Positions 1-12,300 of a stretch of 64,000 bases of DNA are shown here, one piece after another. The notes below the pieces were generated by a model. The model did no database searches. It saw only the letters and a list, made by a program, of their open reading frames with translations, and had not been told where the DNA came from. The translations under genes were made by a program, and so were the position numbers. The DNA is from Auxenochlorella pyrenoidosa (Eukaryota > Chlorophyta > Trebouxiophyceae > Chlorellales > Chlorellaceae). How positions within the stretch are numbered: position 1 is the stretch's first letter; each line of letters starts with the position of its first letter. Location of the stretch: assembly GCA_001430745.1 (NCBI GenBank), contig KQ482057.1:304052-368051 (forward strand). The letters are read 5' to 3'.

Positions 1-300
1 ATCTGCCATGCCCAATCGTGCAGGCATGGCAGCTCGGTCGGCTGTGGAACAGCGGGCCAAGCGCACCGGACTGGGCATGCTTAGCCCTGGAAGTGGCCTC
101 GACGCCCTGCGCTCTATTTTGGATGGGTCTGTTGCATGCCCACTCAATACGTATGCCCTCACTGCAGTGGTCCCAGTAGCATGGCAGATTCTCCTGCGTG
201 CCGCCCGTGGCAGCATACCTGATTTCTTTGCCGAAATGGTAGATGCTGCAATGGAAAGGCAGATGCTACCAACAGTACGGCTGCTGCCTGCTAGATCCCA
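1..300 (+). other. Module A: C-terminal end of KR domain
   Basis: The opening frame gives the helix-rich tail that follows KR catalytic cores (GMA then a [13 protein letters not shown] segment and a hydrophobic VAWQILL segment), leading into a linker and an ACP. The NADPH and Ser/Tyr part of this KR lies to the left of the window, so its activity cannot be judged. Confidence 0.6.
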
Positions 301-3300
301 CTCGCCAGTGCCTCCCGTGACAACACCTTTTACACCATCTACGTCTTTGACAACACGTGTGGATGAGTCCGCTGTGCTCGGTTTGGTCCTGGACACTATT
401 CAGGGCATTCTGGGGGCAGACGTCAACGACACGCAGCCCTTGATGGAGGCCGGTCTTGACTCCCTGGGTGAGTCCTCTACAGTTCTACTTGCTTGCTGAG
501 AAAGAGAGGGCTGGAGGAGTATTTGCACGAAGCTGGCACCTTGTGGCGTCGTTGCGATCGTTTTTTGGGTAAACTCTTGGGTGCGCCCCCCCCCCNNNNN
601 NNNNNNNNNNNNNNNNNNNNNNNNNNNNNNNNNNNNNNNNNNNNNNNNNNNNNNNNNNNNNNNNNNNNNNNNNNNNNNNNNNNNNNNNNNNNNNNNNNNN
701 NNNNNNNNNNNNNNNNNNNNNNNNNNNNNNNNNNNNNNNNNNNNNNNNNNNNNNNNNNNNNNNNNNNNNNNNNNNNNNNNNNNNNNNNNNNNNNNNNNNN
801 NNNNNNNNNNNNNNNNNNNNNNNNNNNNNNNNNNNNNNNNNNNNNNNNNNNNNNNNNNNNNNNNNNNNNNNNNNNNNNNNNNNNNNNNNNNNNNNNNNNN
901 NNNNNNNNNNNNNNNNNNNNCCGCAGGATCTGTCGAGCTGCGCAATGCTCTGGCTTTGAAGTTCGGCATGGAGCTGCCTCCCACCCTAGTTTTTGATTTT
1001 CCCAGCGCACAGAGCTTAGCCAAGCATATTGCATTTAATTTGGATGTCACCAAGCCAGTTGACGATGGGCAGGATATAGCTCGCGTGCAGCAGGCTAGAC
1101 GTGGCAGGCGCCCTGCCAGCTCTCGCCAAGAGCACAGATATTCTGCTGAGTCAAGGGAACATTATGCAGAAGTGAATCTGGAATCCCTCCTCACTGTGCT
1201 CTCTGAATTGACCCAGTCAGTTCTGGGGGATCCAGTCAGCCCCTCCCAGCCCCTGATGGAGGCTGGCCTTGATTCACTAGGTGATTCTGGCAGTAACTTG
1301 TTGACCGCAGCATGTGCTGGACTCTGCATCTGCAATGTGAAGAAGGCTGCTGGCTGAGAGAGTCAACATGTGTGCGTGCAGGCACAGTGGAGCTCTGCAA
1401 CCTTCTCAGTTCAGCCTTGGGAATCGATGTGGTGCCCACAGTCCTGGTTGACTACCCAACCCTGACGGCCCTTGCCTCTCATTTGGCGGGTGCCATGCCG
1501 CCGACAGCTTTGGCTCGGCTTGCAGGAGCACCTTCTAGCATGGTGCTTCTAACAGCAGATGGCCCCATCCAGGGTAACAGTGCCCCCCAATCTCCGTTGT
1601 CTTTCTTAAAACCAGCAGATCTGCCTGTGCTCACTGTTGCCGGCATTAGTGCTGCAATGCCCGGCGGCAAAGACATTGTGCCAGTGGCACGTGATGCTCC
1701 AACAGGTGCGGAGCTTACAATTATGTAGCTGAGCAGGTTCTGTTTGGTCTATAAAAGTGCCTTCCACAGCACCTGCTGTGCTGAACTGTCTGGCGGCAGC
1801 ACAGACAATGTTTCATGGCCCCACATATGTGCAGCCGTGCCATTGGAGCGGTGGGACACCGACGTGTCGGCAGCGATGATGCCGGCTGGGCGCAATGCAC
1901 GATTTGGCGGCTTTATTGAAGGTGCCCAGCTGTTTGATGCTGCTGCCTTTGGCATTGGGCCATCTGAGGCGCTGTACATGGACCCACAGCAACGTATTCT
2001 TCTGGAGCACTCTGCACAGGCTTTTCAATGCACAGACATCTTGCAGAGCTTGCCATTTGGCAACGTAGACTTGCGCGTCAGTGTGATGGTCGGCATTGGC
2101 CCCGCAGAGTATGTCAGCCAGACAAGCGAGCTGTTGCCCATGGGGCTGCATTTTGCAACAGGCGGGGCTGTGAGTGTGGCATCCGGAAGGTGAGCCGAGT
2201 ACCAACACCATAACAGCAGGTATGGACATGAATTGCGGAGTACGTTCTCAAAAAGGGGTTGCTGACTCGTGACATGTGCTCACTTGCTGAGCAGGGTGAG
2301 CTACGTGTTTGGGCTGCGTGGTCCCAGTGTGAGCATCGACACGGCCTGCTCCTCTTCTTTGGTGGCTGCCCACTACGGCGCACTGGACGTTCAGTCAGCC
2401 ATCAGCGATGCGGCTCTTGCTGCGGGCATAAGCCTCACTTTGGGAATACGCAAAACCGCAGCCTTTGCAGTTACCGGTTAGGCAGCATGCATCATGCTCC
2501 CGGGCTGCTGCTGTGCAGGAAATGAAAATAATAATTGCAAATGCTCACGTGTCCGCTTGACGTGGGTTGTGCATGTGCCTGCTGTCCCGTTCCTTCATGA
2601 ACGATTTTCTCCGCAACATTACAGGTATGCTTGCTCCTGATGGTCGCTGCAAGACGCTGGACATTTCAGCTGATGGTTATGTACGGGCTGAGAACTGTGT
2701 CACATTTTTGCTGCGCGCCGCCGACTGCCACAACGCCTGTGGCCAGTCAGACTCACCTTTGCCCCCCAGAATCATAATATGCGGGAGTGCCGTCAACCAA
2801 GATGGACGGAGCAGCAGCCTGACTGCGCCAAACGGCCCCGCGCAGCAGGCAGTGATCCAGGCAGCGCTCTTGGCAGGATGTGTGCGTGCGGCCAGCGTCA
2901 ATGTGCTGGAGATGCATGGCACAGGCACCTCCTTGGGTGACCCAATAGAAGTGGGGGCAGCAATGACAGCCCTGCAGGTAACCAGATGGGTCGTCCGGAC
3001 CGGGGGCCTTGATGCATGTTGAGACACATAAAATGTTAAGTTTTTGGCCATGCTGTCTTCTGTTTACAGGGGGTGGACCGCCTGCAACATCTGGCATTCA
3101 CTGCGGTGAAGTCACGCCTGGGACACACTGAAACAGGAGCCGGCGTGCAGGGCATGCACCATGCGTGGTGGCAGCTCTCGCAGGCGACCACACCCAACTT
3201 TACCCACCTGCGCACAATAAACGCATATGTGGCCAGCAGCCTCAAAGCGGCTTCTGTGCCAGCCCATCTCCCACGTCAAACAGCACCTGCCCCTGCCTGC

Positions 3301-6300
3301 GGCCAGCATGCTAGCGAGGGTTTCACCGCCGTCAGTTCTTTTGCTTTCCAGGCAAGTGTGATGGTATGAGGAATGGAGAAACTCTCAAGTTTGCTTAGGG
3401 CCGTACAGCTCCATGGCAGCATCAGAACATACTCGGCCCCTGCTTCCATGCAGGGCACCAATGCGCATATTGTTTTGGGTCAAGCAGGCGTTGCCTACAA
3501 TGATTGCCACATTTCTCTTGTGCCATCCCTGCCCTGGCAACACCATCGATTTTGGACTGGCCCAGCGCCCAGCTTGCTTCTGCAGCAGCACATACCACCA
3601 ACAACAGGCAATGCTTGCATCATGCAGGCGAGCTTGGGGACAGCAGCAACAGCATGTCTGTTGCGCAGCATCCATGCTAATGGTGCATGCGCTCTTCCGC
3701 TGACACCACTTCTTGAAGTGGCGGCTGCTAGCTATGCAAGCTTGCTGAGCAGCAAGCCTGACGAATCACTTCAAGTTGCCACTGTGCTGGAAGCTACAGC
3801 CGCTTCACGGCTGTCACTGGCAGGGCACCAACATGCGCTGCTGAATTGCACGGTAGATTGGCAAACCGCCTCGTGCCTCGTGCAACCTGAGTACAGCCTT
3901 TACAAGCCACAGCTCCAACTTCTCCGCTGCACTTTTGCGCGGGCAGTCCACAACCAGGCAGCTAGCAACCTTCCTGGTTTACTAAAGCCTTACTGCTCGC
4001 TCGTGCCACTTGGTTGCTCATGGGATGCCTACCCATACTCAGCAGCCACAGCCGGACTTGCTGACCTTCAAGTCACCCGTGCCGGCTGGCACTTGGCGCC
4101 CTCCCTCACTGAGGCAGCTGAGGCACTGCATCAAGCCAGCTCTTGCACTGCCCCAGTGGTGGCAACTGCATGCTCGGCGATTACGCTGCAGTCCGCCTGG
4201 CAACACGTCAATAATATCTCCAGAACTGGGCAAGCTCAGCTGGCCGTCCACAATGGCGGGAGTGCATGCACAGACCTGCGCGTCCTTTCTCGTCATGGAG
4301 CTGGCACTTTGCCTGTCCAACTGCATGGGCTTTCAATGTCGCCAGTTAGGCTTTCCAATCCAAGGCAGTATGCACCCCGTACACGACGTATGCCTTTCGG
4401 CGAGGCGACACCCGGGTGAGAGGGGAGGAGTCCATCAAGAATTTGCCTCCCAAGACTCCTGTTTGGCTCGTAAGTCTTTCCCTTTTCGCTTGTTGCAGAG
4501 GGGCGCGATGGTTATTCATTGGCGCTGACAGACACAGCGACCTCGCATCAGTTGTCTGCACTTCCAGCATGGACAAACTGCCCCACTCCTTGAGTGCACT
4601 GGCCTGCGGCTGCATGTCCAGACTGCAAGCTGAGCTGGTCTGCCCCAGCATTGTCACTGAGGTGGCGGTTCCTGGAGAGGTGCATCTGCACGCACTTATT
4701 AGCAGCACAGCTGCCGACAATGTGTTTTGCGTGGAGCCCGGGCCCTTGCGAGCCATTGATGCAGAGAGTGCAAGGCGCACCACTCACGCCTCAGGCCCTG
4801 CAGCGATCCCACAGTTAGCACCAGCACAGGAACCTTGTTCTACAGTGTGCTGGCACAATGCAGTGCAGTGCGCCAGCATGGCCTGGGTCTTACGTGCCAT
4901 TTCTTCTGCACAGCATCCAGGGCGCGCGTCGTGTATTTCCAGGGCAGTTGCATCCGCACAGGACGGTCTGCCCAGCATGGACATATCATCAGCCCCAGCT
5001 GCAATGCTGGGCAGCCTGGCACGTGGGCCATTCAAGGCCCTATTCATGGAGGACAGAACAGCATATGGCGTCTGCTTGGATGTGCCTGCGTACGCCAAGC
5101 TCAAAGCTGGCCAGTTGCAGTGGCTGCTCCAGCAGAGCGGGGAGTATTCTAGTACAGTGCATGGCAGGCAGCTCTACGGCGAGCGCCTTGAGCAGCTGCC
5201 CTGCACGCCACGCCAGCGCCCAACTGCTGCTCGACCTATTTCTACTGTCCTTGTCACTGGTGGCACACATGGCCTGGGCCTGCAGTATGCCCGCGATTTA
5301 GCTACACCTGGCTGCCAATCGCTGGTGCTCACGTCGCGCACTGCCATGCTGGCGGCCTCCGACCTTGCTTGTCTAGCTGATACAGGTCAGTTCAAGATAT
5401 GTTGCTCACGCTGACCACTTCTTGCTTTTGCCATTTCTCTCAGAAGACTTCAAGCTGTTTTGTTTGCAGGGAGCTCTGTGTTTGTGACTCACTGCGATGC
5501 TGCCAAGGAGATCCACAATGAACGGCTTGTGCAGTGGCTACACGACAACCTACCAGCCGTCCAGAAGCACGTCCTGGCGGCAGGCATTGTCAGCTTCGAC
5601 CTCATTCTTGATATGCAACCAAGCGAATTCCACAGGGTTGTCGCACCAAAGGTGCGCCAAGGTCCGACGTTAAGAAGGTTGACATTGCGGCTGGCTATCA
5701 AGCATTCCACCCCGGCCCCTGCTCTCTGCCATCTGTGCCGCAGGTGATGGGTGCACATGCTTTGGCCCGCTCACTGCTGCCCACTGAGGCAAACTTGCTA
5801 TTCTCTTCCACCTCTTCGGTGTGGAGCCAGGCGGGTGCAGCCCACTACGCTGCAGCAAACAGCTATTTGGACTGCGTAGCACAGTTGTGGCAGTGCATCG
5901 GCATGCCCGCCACTGCCCTTAACTTTGGACCATTTGGAACTGTGGGCATGGCTGCCAAATTTGGGTGGGCAATACAAGACGTACCATAAACGGCTGAAAG
6001 TCGTGCGTTTGCAAATGTGGCAAGAATGGAATCTGTGTGGGCTGGTTCGGTCGAGTTGTCTCTTTTTTGACCCACCATGCTGCAGAGCTGCAATGGAGGC
6101 GGTTGGCTTGGGGCTGCTGGATGGAGCTGACATTCAAACTGGTTTCTCCGAGGCCGGTGTGGCCTCAAATGTACTGCATGCGCGCATTGGTTTGCGCACC
6201 TTCAATAAAGTTAATACTGTGAGGGGCAGCTGGACCCTCCTGCGCAACCTTGCCCGCGTTCCAGAGGTCAGCCAAACACGGCCCAAGATTACGGCACTGC

Positions 6301-9300
6301 GCTCGCATTCCAGTTCCCAAAGGGAGGCCACATCGATTATGGGTTTGCCTGCCAGCCCAGCCACTGTTGGGTTAGCACGGGAAGACTTGCAACGCATCAT
6401 CCGCAATGTCGCAGCTGACGTTCTTGGATACAGCGAAATTGTCGTTGATTTCCCAGCTGGTACGCCACCCTATTATAGTCATACTGCGCTTCTTCTTTGC
6501 ATCAGAAACCCGGGCACTTAAACGATTGAGCGAAAGTGCATGCCTGCCCTGCAATCCCCGCACAGGTGCTTTTGACAGCCTGTCTGCTGTTGAGCTTGCC
6601 AACAAGCTTGGCCGAGAGTTGGGCATTGAGCTGCCCAGCACCCTGGTGTTTGACTACCCGTCAGTGGAATCTTTGCTATCGTTTGTGTCCACTCTTACAC
6701 AAGAAAACGTGCACAATACGGGCGCAACAGTGGCTGAGAATCTGAGTCCGCCATCTGCACAACCAAGCTTGGCGTGCCCTGATGCAGCGACCAGCACTGC
6801 AGCAAAGCAGGGATGTTCTCAGGTGGTTGCCCTTAAACTTGCAAGTCGGCTCCCAGATCTGTCGAATCCTGGCTTCCTCATGGGGCTTAAAGATGCCATC
6901 ACAACTGTACCCTACGGAAGATGGGACTTATCCGCAGCTCAGGTACCGTCGCACACTTCTCAGCTGAAGGCCCATGCATCGGTCACATTTGATGTTGGTA
7001 GGAAACTGAATGTGCCATGCCCACACTTGACTGTGTCAACATGATGTAGGTTGGCAAGCCAGGGCTGCGTGCCCGCTTTGGTGGCTTTCTGGGCCGTCCA
7101 GAGCAGTTTGATGCTGGATTGTTTGGTGTGTCCGGAGCGGAGGCGGAGCTCATCGATCCACAGCAGCGTCTCCTGTTGGAGGTCAGAGCCTGATGCAAAG
7201 TACTGTGCGTGTGCTTGCTGTCGAGGCAAAAAGCGGCTCTGTCCCTGATCTGTCACCACAATCGCCCCTTGCGAACTAATCTTATGATGTTGTGGCGGAA
7301 TGCGTGCAGGTGTCCTGGGAACTGCTGCAGCGTGTACGGGTCACGATCGCCACTGCTGCTGATGTCGGTGTGTTCGTCGGCATCCAACAGATGGAGTATG
7401 CGAGTCAAGCGGCACCGTTCCTCCAGTCATACGGTCCTTTCTTAGGTAGGGGCAATCCAACGTCATGCCGTTCAGCATTGCAACCATCATAGTCAGCCAA
7501 GGTTTGAGCTGCAATGCAAAGGAATGATGAGTGCTACTTCCGAGCTTACAGCTGCTGTACTGACTGCCAGGATGCATGCAGCCCGGTCTGGCTGGCTCCA
7601 GTATAGCTGCAAAAGACTGGCTGTGTCGGCTGCCATTTCCCCAAGTGCCTCCCTTGCCTCACTCGGCACCCTCTGTGCCGAGTCCCCCCACCACACCACA
7701 CACACACGCTCGCGCGCCAAACGTCAGATGCCTCTATCCAAATGCAGCCACAGGTGGCAGTTTCTCCGTTGCTGCTGGACGGCTGTCCTTTCTGTACGGG
7801 TTCAAGGGCCCAAGCATGAGCATGGATACGGCCTGCTCTTCTGCTTTAGTCGCAATCCATCATGGCGTGATCCATCTGCACAGTAGCACATCACGCTTAG
7901 CCCTGGCTGCAGCGGTTAATCTTATGCTGTCTGAAATGACGACTGCAGCAGCCTCTGCAGCTGGCATGCTCACTATGGATGGGCGCTGCAAAACTTTAGA
8001 TGCCAGTGCGGACGGCTACGTGCGCTCAGAGGCTTGCACAACAGCATGGCTCGCCATTGCCAACGCATCGCACACCGAAGAGGTTCTGCTGCGAGCCACC
8101 CATGTGAATCAAGATGGGCGCAGCAGTAGCTTAACAGCACCCAATGGCCCAAGTCAGCAGGGGGTCATCCGTGGAGCCATGCAAGCTGCACTCATGCACC
8201 CAGCAGACGTGAAGGCATTGGAAATGCATGGCACAGGTGAGCTAGTTACTGCTTTGAGATTGCTCAATCATCAGGAAGTCTGCACTTTGTTGAAGCCGTG
8301 GAAATAGTTGACCCATTTCAATGGGCACCAATCAATGCAGGCACAGCTTTGGGCGACCCCATTGAGCTGAATGCTGCGCTTTCGGTGCTCAATAGCGGCG
8401 GCACGCCAGTGCAACTCACAGCTGCCAAGTCATGCATGGGTCACAGCGAGCCGGCAGCTGGGGGGGTTGGCATAACCCATGCAGCTTTAATGTTAGCAAA
8501 CTGTGGTGCTGGCACAGTCATGCACCTACGCCACTTCAATCCTATGCTTGGCAGCATACTGCATACTGCCTCTTGTAGTCCGGCAGTGTTGCATGTGCCA
8601 CGGCAGTCTGCCTCTCGGTGTACCATCATTGGCAGCACTAAGCTGTCAAGCACTGGAGTCAGTGCATTTGCCTTCCAGGGCACCAACGCCCACGGCATTC
8701 TTGTCTACACTGGCGGTGCATTTGCCGCCCAATGTTTGAATAGCACCAGCAGCAATCCAAAGCGATATTGGTTTGCAGCAGCGCCAAACCTTCTGGTTTC
8801 AAGATTGGCAGCCTGTCAGCAGAATGTGATGTTGGAAACGCTTCTCTTCAAAGACGCTCTTGCGCATTTGTGGGATCACCAGGTGCAGCAGCGTCCTCTC
8901 TTTCCGGCTGCTGCCATGCTGGCGGCAGCGCACGCTGCAGGTGTTCTGGTGTTAGATGGTGCATACCGCCAGAGATTAGAATATGGAAGGGGAGTCATGT
9001 TGGAATCAGTATCAATACCTACCCCACTGGTGCTGCCCCAAGCTCAAGGCTATGGCTCAGCTACGAGGGTCGTTCTTGCTACTGTCATCACGCCCATGGG
9101 TTTCCTGCATCAGCAGACAAATAGTGCAGCCACTAGGCAGGTTAACCTTCATCTTAGTGGAGAGCTGGTGCAATCTCACATGAGCCAATCAAGGCCAAGG
9201 TGCCTAGTGAGATCCCTGGTAACTCTGCCATGGTCACATCTACAATTCACTTCTGAAATTGTGCCTGTTGCAACAGCAAATGTAGTGCAATCTGCACATG

Positions 9301-12300
9301 CACAACCAGAGCATTACACCATCCATCCAACGGTGATGGACAATGTGACACAGGTGAGCGCCACTGCCCCCTGCTGACCGTTGCACTGTTCTCAGTTCGG
9401 AGCTTCTACAGCTTGATGAAGATGTGTATACTGCATGCTGTTGCAGGCTGGTGCGGCACTGGAAATGCATTCTACGGTCATCCGGGTTCCTGTTGGGCTG
9501 AAAGCGCTCAACATGGCATGTGCCGTCGGAAACAAACAGAATGCCTGTTGGAAGGCTCATGCTGCACCAGCTGCAGCTGCGCATGAGGCGGTGGTCGTCT
9601 GCAGTTTCAGACTAGCAGGCCAAACAGAGCGTGCTGACAGCCTGCATCTGGCATGCATGGAGTTCAAGCCACTTGTCAAGGCAAGTGGTCGGACAGCCCA
9701 TAGTGCTGATGTACCAGCGCTTGACTCCAAGCTCCCAGACTTGGTTTATGCCCTGCGACATGAGGCCTGCAGCAGCACTCCATCGCAGCAACCAGCCACA
9801 AACGACCAACCCAGATTTTCCAGCCTTCAGTGGCAGTTAATGGCTAGAGTATCGGTGCGTTTTCATGCTGCAAGTGGAAGTGCTGCTTGCAGCACCTTGC
9901 ACCAGAGCATACAGCTGCTTCAATCAGCAGGACTTGACAGACAAAACTCGGCAACACTTCTAAACACTCGACTTCTTGCAAATGGCGTGCGCACGATAAG
10001 CTTGGCACATGCTGCAGCTGCTGCAATGATGAAGGTTGCAGCGGCAGAGAGTTACGGCAAACACTATGCACACTTTGCGCATGATTCAATTGAGGCTGTA
10101 TCACCAGTCACTTCCTCAGACACGAGCGATATATTTGGCGTCAACCTGACAGGCAAGTCTTAAGATGTTTGACTTACAGCATCTGCAGCAGTGCATGCAC
10201 CAAAGATAATCCCATCATCCTATCTTTCCAATTCGGTGTTTTGCAATACAACCTTGCAGCCGGCGTTCTTTTGGTCCCCTGGTTATCCTTACATCCTGTT
10301 GCTCAGCCTCCAGGACCAACTTCACATCCAAAAATCAGAGGTTCAGCCCAAGTCCTCAGTGGCAGTGTAGTCATCAGTGGAGGACTCGGCGGCATCGGGC
10401 AGATGTCATGCGCTTGGGCAGCTGCCTCTGGCACAGGCACTTGTATCTGGCTGCTGGGGCGCAGTGGCAGAGCGCCACAGTCCATGTCTTCTCTGCTGGC
10501 GGCGTGTGGGCATGGCTGCATAAACGCCGCTGCCACCGACGTGGCTGCGCATGCAGATGCAGCAAGTATGCTGCAGATGCTGGCTGGCAGCAGCTCGCCG
10601 TGCCTTGGTAGCATCCTTCATGCTGGGGCAATGCTGCACGATGCTGTGATCTCCAAGCAAACGGCGGGCACCCTGCGCGCTGTGTTTGCCCCCAAAGCAA
10701 GCGGCGCTTTGCGCCTGCTGGCTGCTGCCGCTGGAATGCCTCTGCACGGCATCGTTCATTACAGCTCGCTTACCGCTCACCTTGGAAACCATGGGCAGAG
10801 CAACTATGCTGCAGCCAATGGCGCCCTGGAGACAATCTCGCAGCAGAGCATGCAGTGCGGGCTGTGGAGCACCGAATTGCTCTGGGGGCCCTGGTCCACC
10901 GGCATGGCGCTGGACAGCCCCAGAGTCCTGGAGCGCTTGCACCATGCAGGGGTTGGAGCCCTAAGTGGTGAGCTGAAGTGGCATGGAAGCCCTGCTGTTG
11001 ATGGGCAGCGCCAGCAGACGCACACGCTTGGTCCGTAAAACGTGTTGGAGGCAACCGTGCACCAATTAGTTCAACATACAACCTCCACCACACCCCACAC
11101 ACACACAAATGTGACGAGTGTGTGTGTGTGCGCGGCGGGGGGGGGGGGGGGGGCGCGGGGGCGCCACCACCACCACTGCCGCTTCCCCCCTCCCTTCTGA
11201 CTCACATGCAGGGACCATGGGCCTAGCCCTTCTTCAGACAGTGATAGATTCTGCAGGATACATGGCATCCCTGATTGCAGCCAGTATACGATGGCAGCAG
11301 CTGCTCCAACGCTTCCCGCATGTACCTCGCATCTATAAAAGCTTCACAACCCTGGCCCAGTTTGACGTGCAAAGAGGGCAGCGTGCTTCCCAAGAAAGTG
11401 GGGCAATCAACACAAACATGCTTCTTAGTGCCAAGAAGGCTCAGAATCAGGCTCAAAGTATTGAAGCACTGGTTGGTGATGCAGTGGCAGGTCTACTTGG
11501 CTCCTCTGTGACAGCTGACCAGCCATTGATGGACGCAGGCCTCGATTCCCTCGGTAAGTCTGTGCAGAAAAGAGAGTGTTGCAACAATCTGTAGGCTGCG
11601 GTATCTCACTTCGCTTGCTCTAAGTCACTTGCAGGGTTTGTTGAGCTGCGGAACACCCTGCAAGACATTTTTAGCATAACACTGCCAGCTACATTGGTGT
11701 TCGACCACCCTACTGTTGCGACACTGGCTCGCTTCTTGACTCAGAATGGTATCCCTCAGGGGTTGCCAAACCACGAGCCACGCTTCGTGCAGGCTGCTGG
11801 ACCGGACAGCATCCTTGTGGAACTGCAACTTATTATGAAGAGCCTGCTTGGCATGGAGGTGCCTCCTGATGCACCTCTGATGGCTGCTGGGGTAGACTCG
11901 CTGGGTGAGTGGCGATGCCATGAAACCTGCTGGCTGAAATAAGCGACTTAGGTTTGTTTGCTTGATCAGCGGAGCCAATGTATCCCAACGCCCCCCAACA
12001 CGCATTCATGCAGGTGCTATTGAGCTGCGAAACACACTTGCTCTGCATTTCGGAGATGACTTGCCTGCCACCCTTGTATTTGATCACCCCTCACTATCTG
12101 CAATTGCCAAGTATTTGACGGGAAGAACCCGAACACTGTTGGCTCCTCCACCCCCCGCGGTTCTCAACTCTGCTGGCGATGCTCCAACTGACATGGATGT
12201 CACTGCTGTTTGTGGCACTAGCACACGTTATCCAAAAGGAATAACAGGTGACAAAGCATTGGATTGCGACCAAGCATGCATCCCTTGGTTGCCCTTGCAT

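Noticed and set aside
400..1357. Long open frames running through the N gap on both strands
   Set aside because: They exist only because N codons are translated as X; no sequence supports them.
7678..7725. CA-rich stretch in the PKS as a minisatellite of interest
   Set aside because: It is a short simple-sequence tract (CACACACACAC) within an intron of KS-C, ordinary for this gene.
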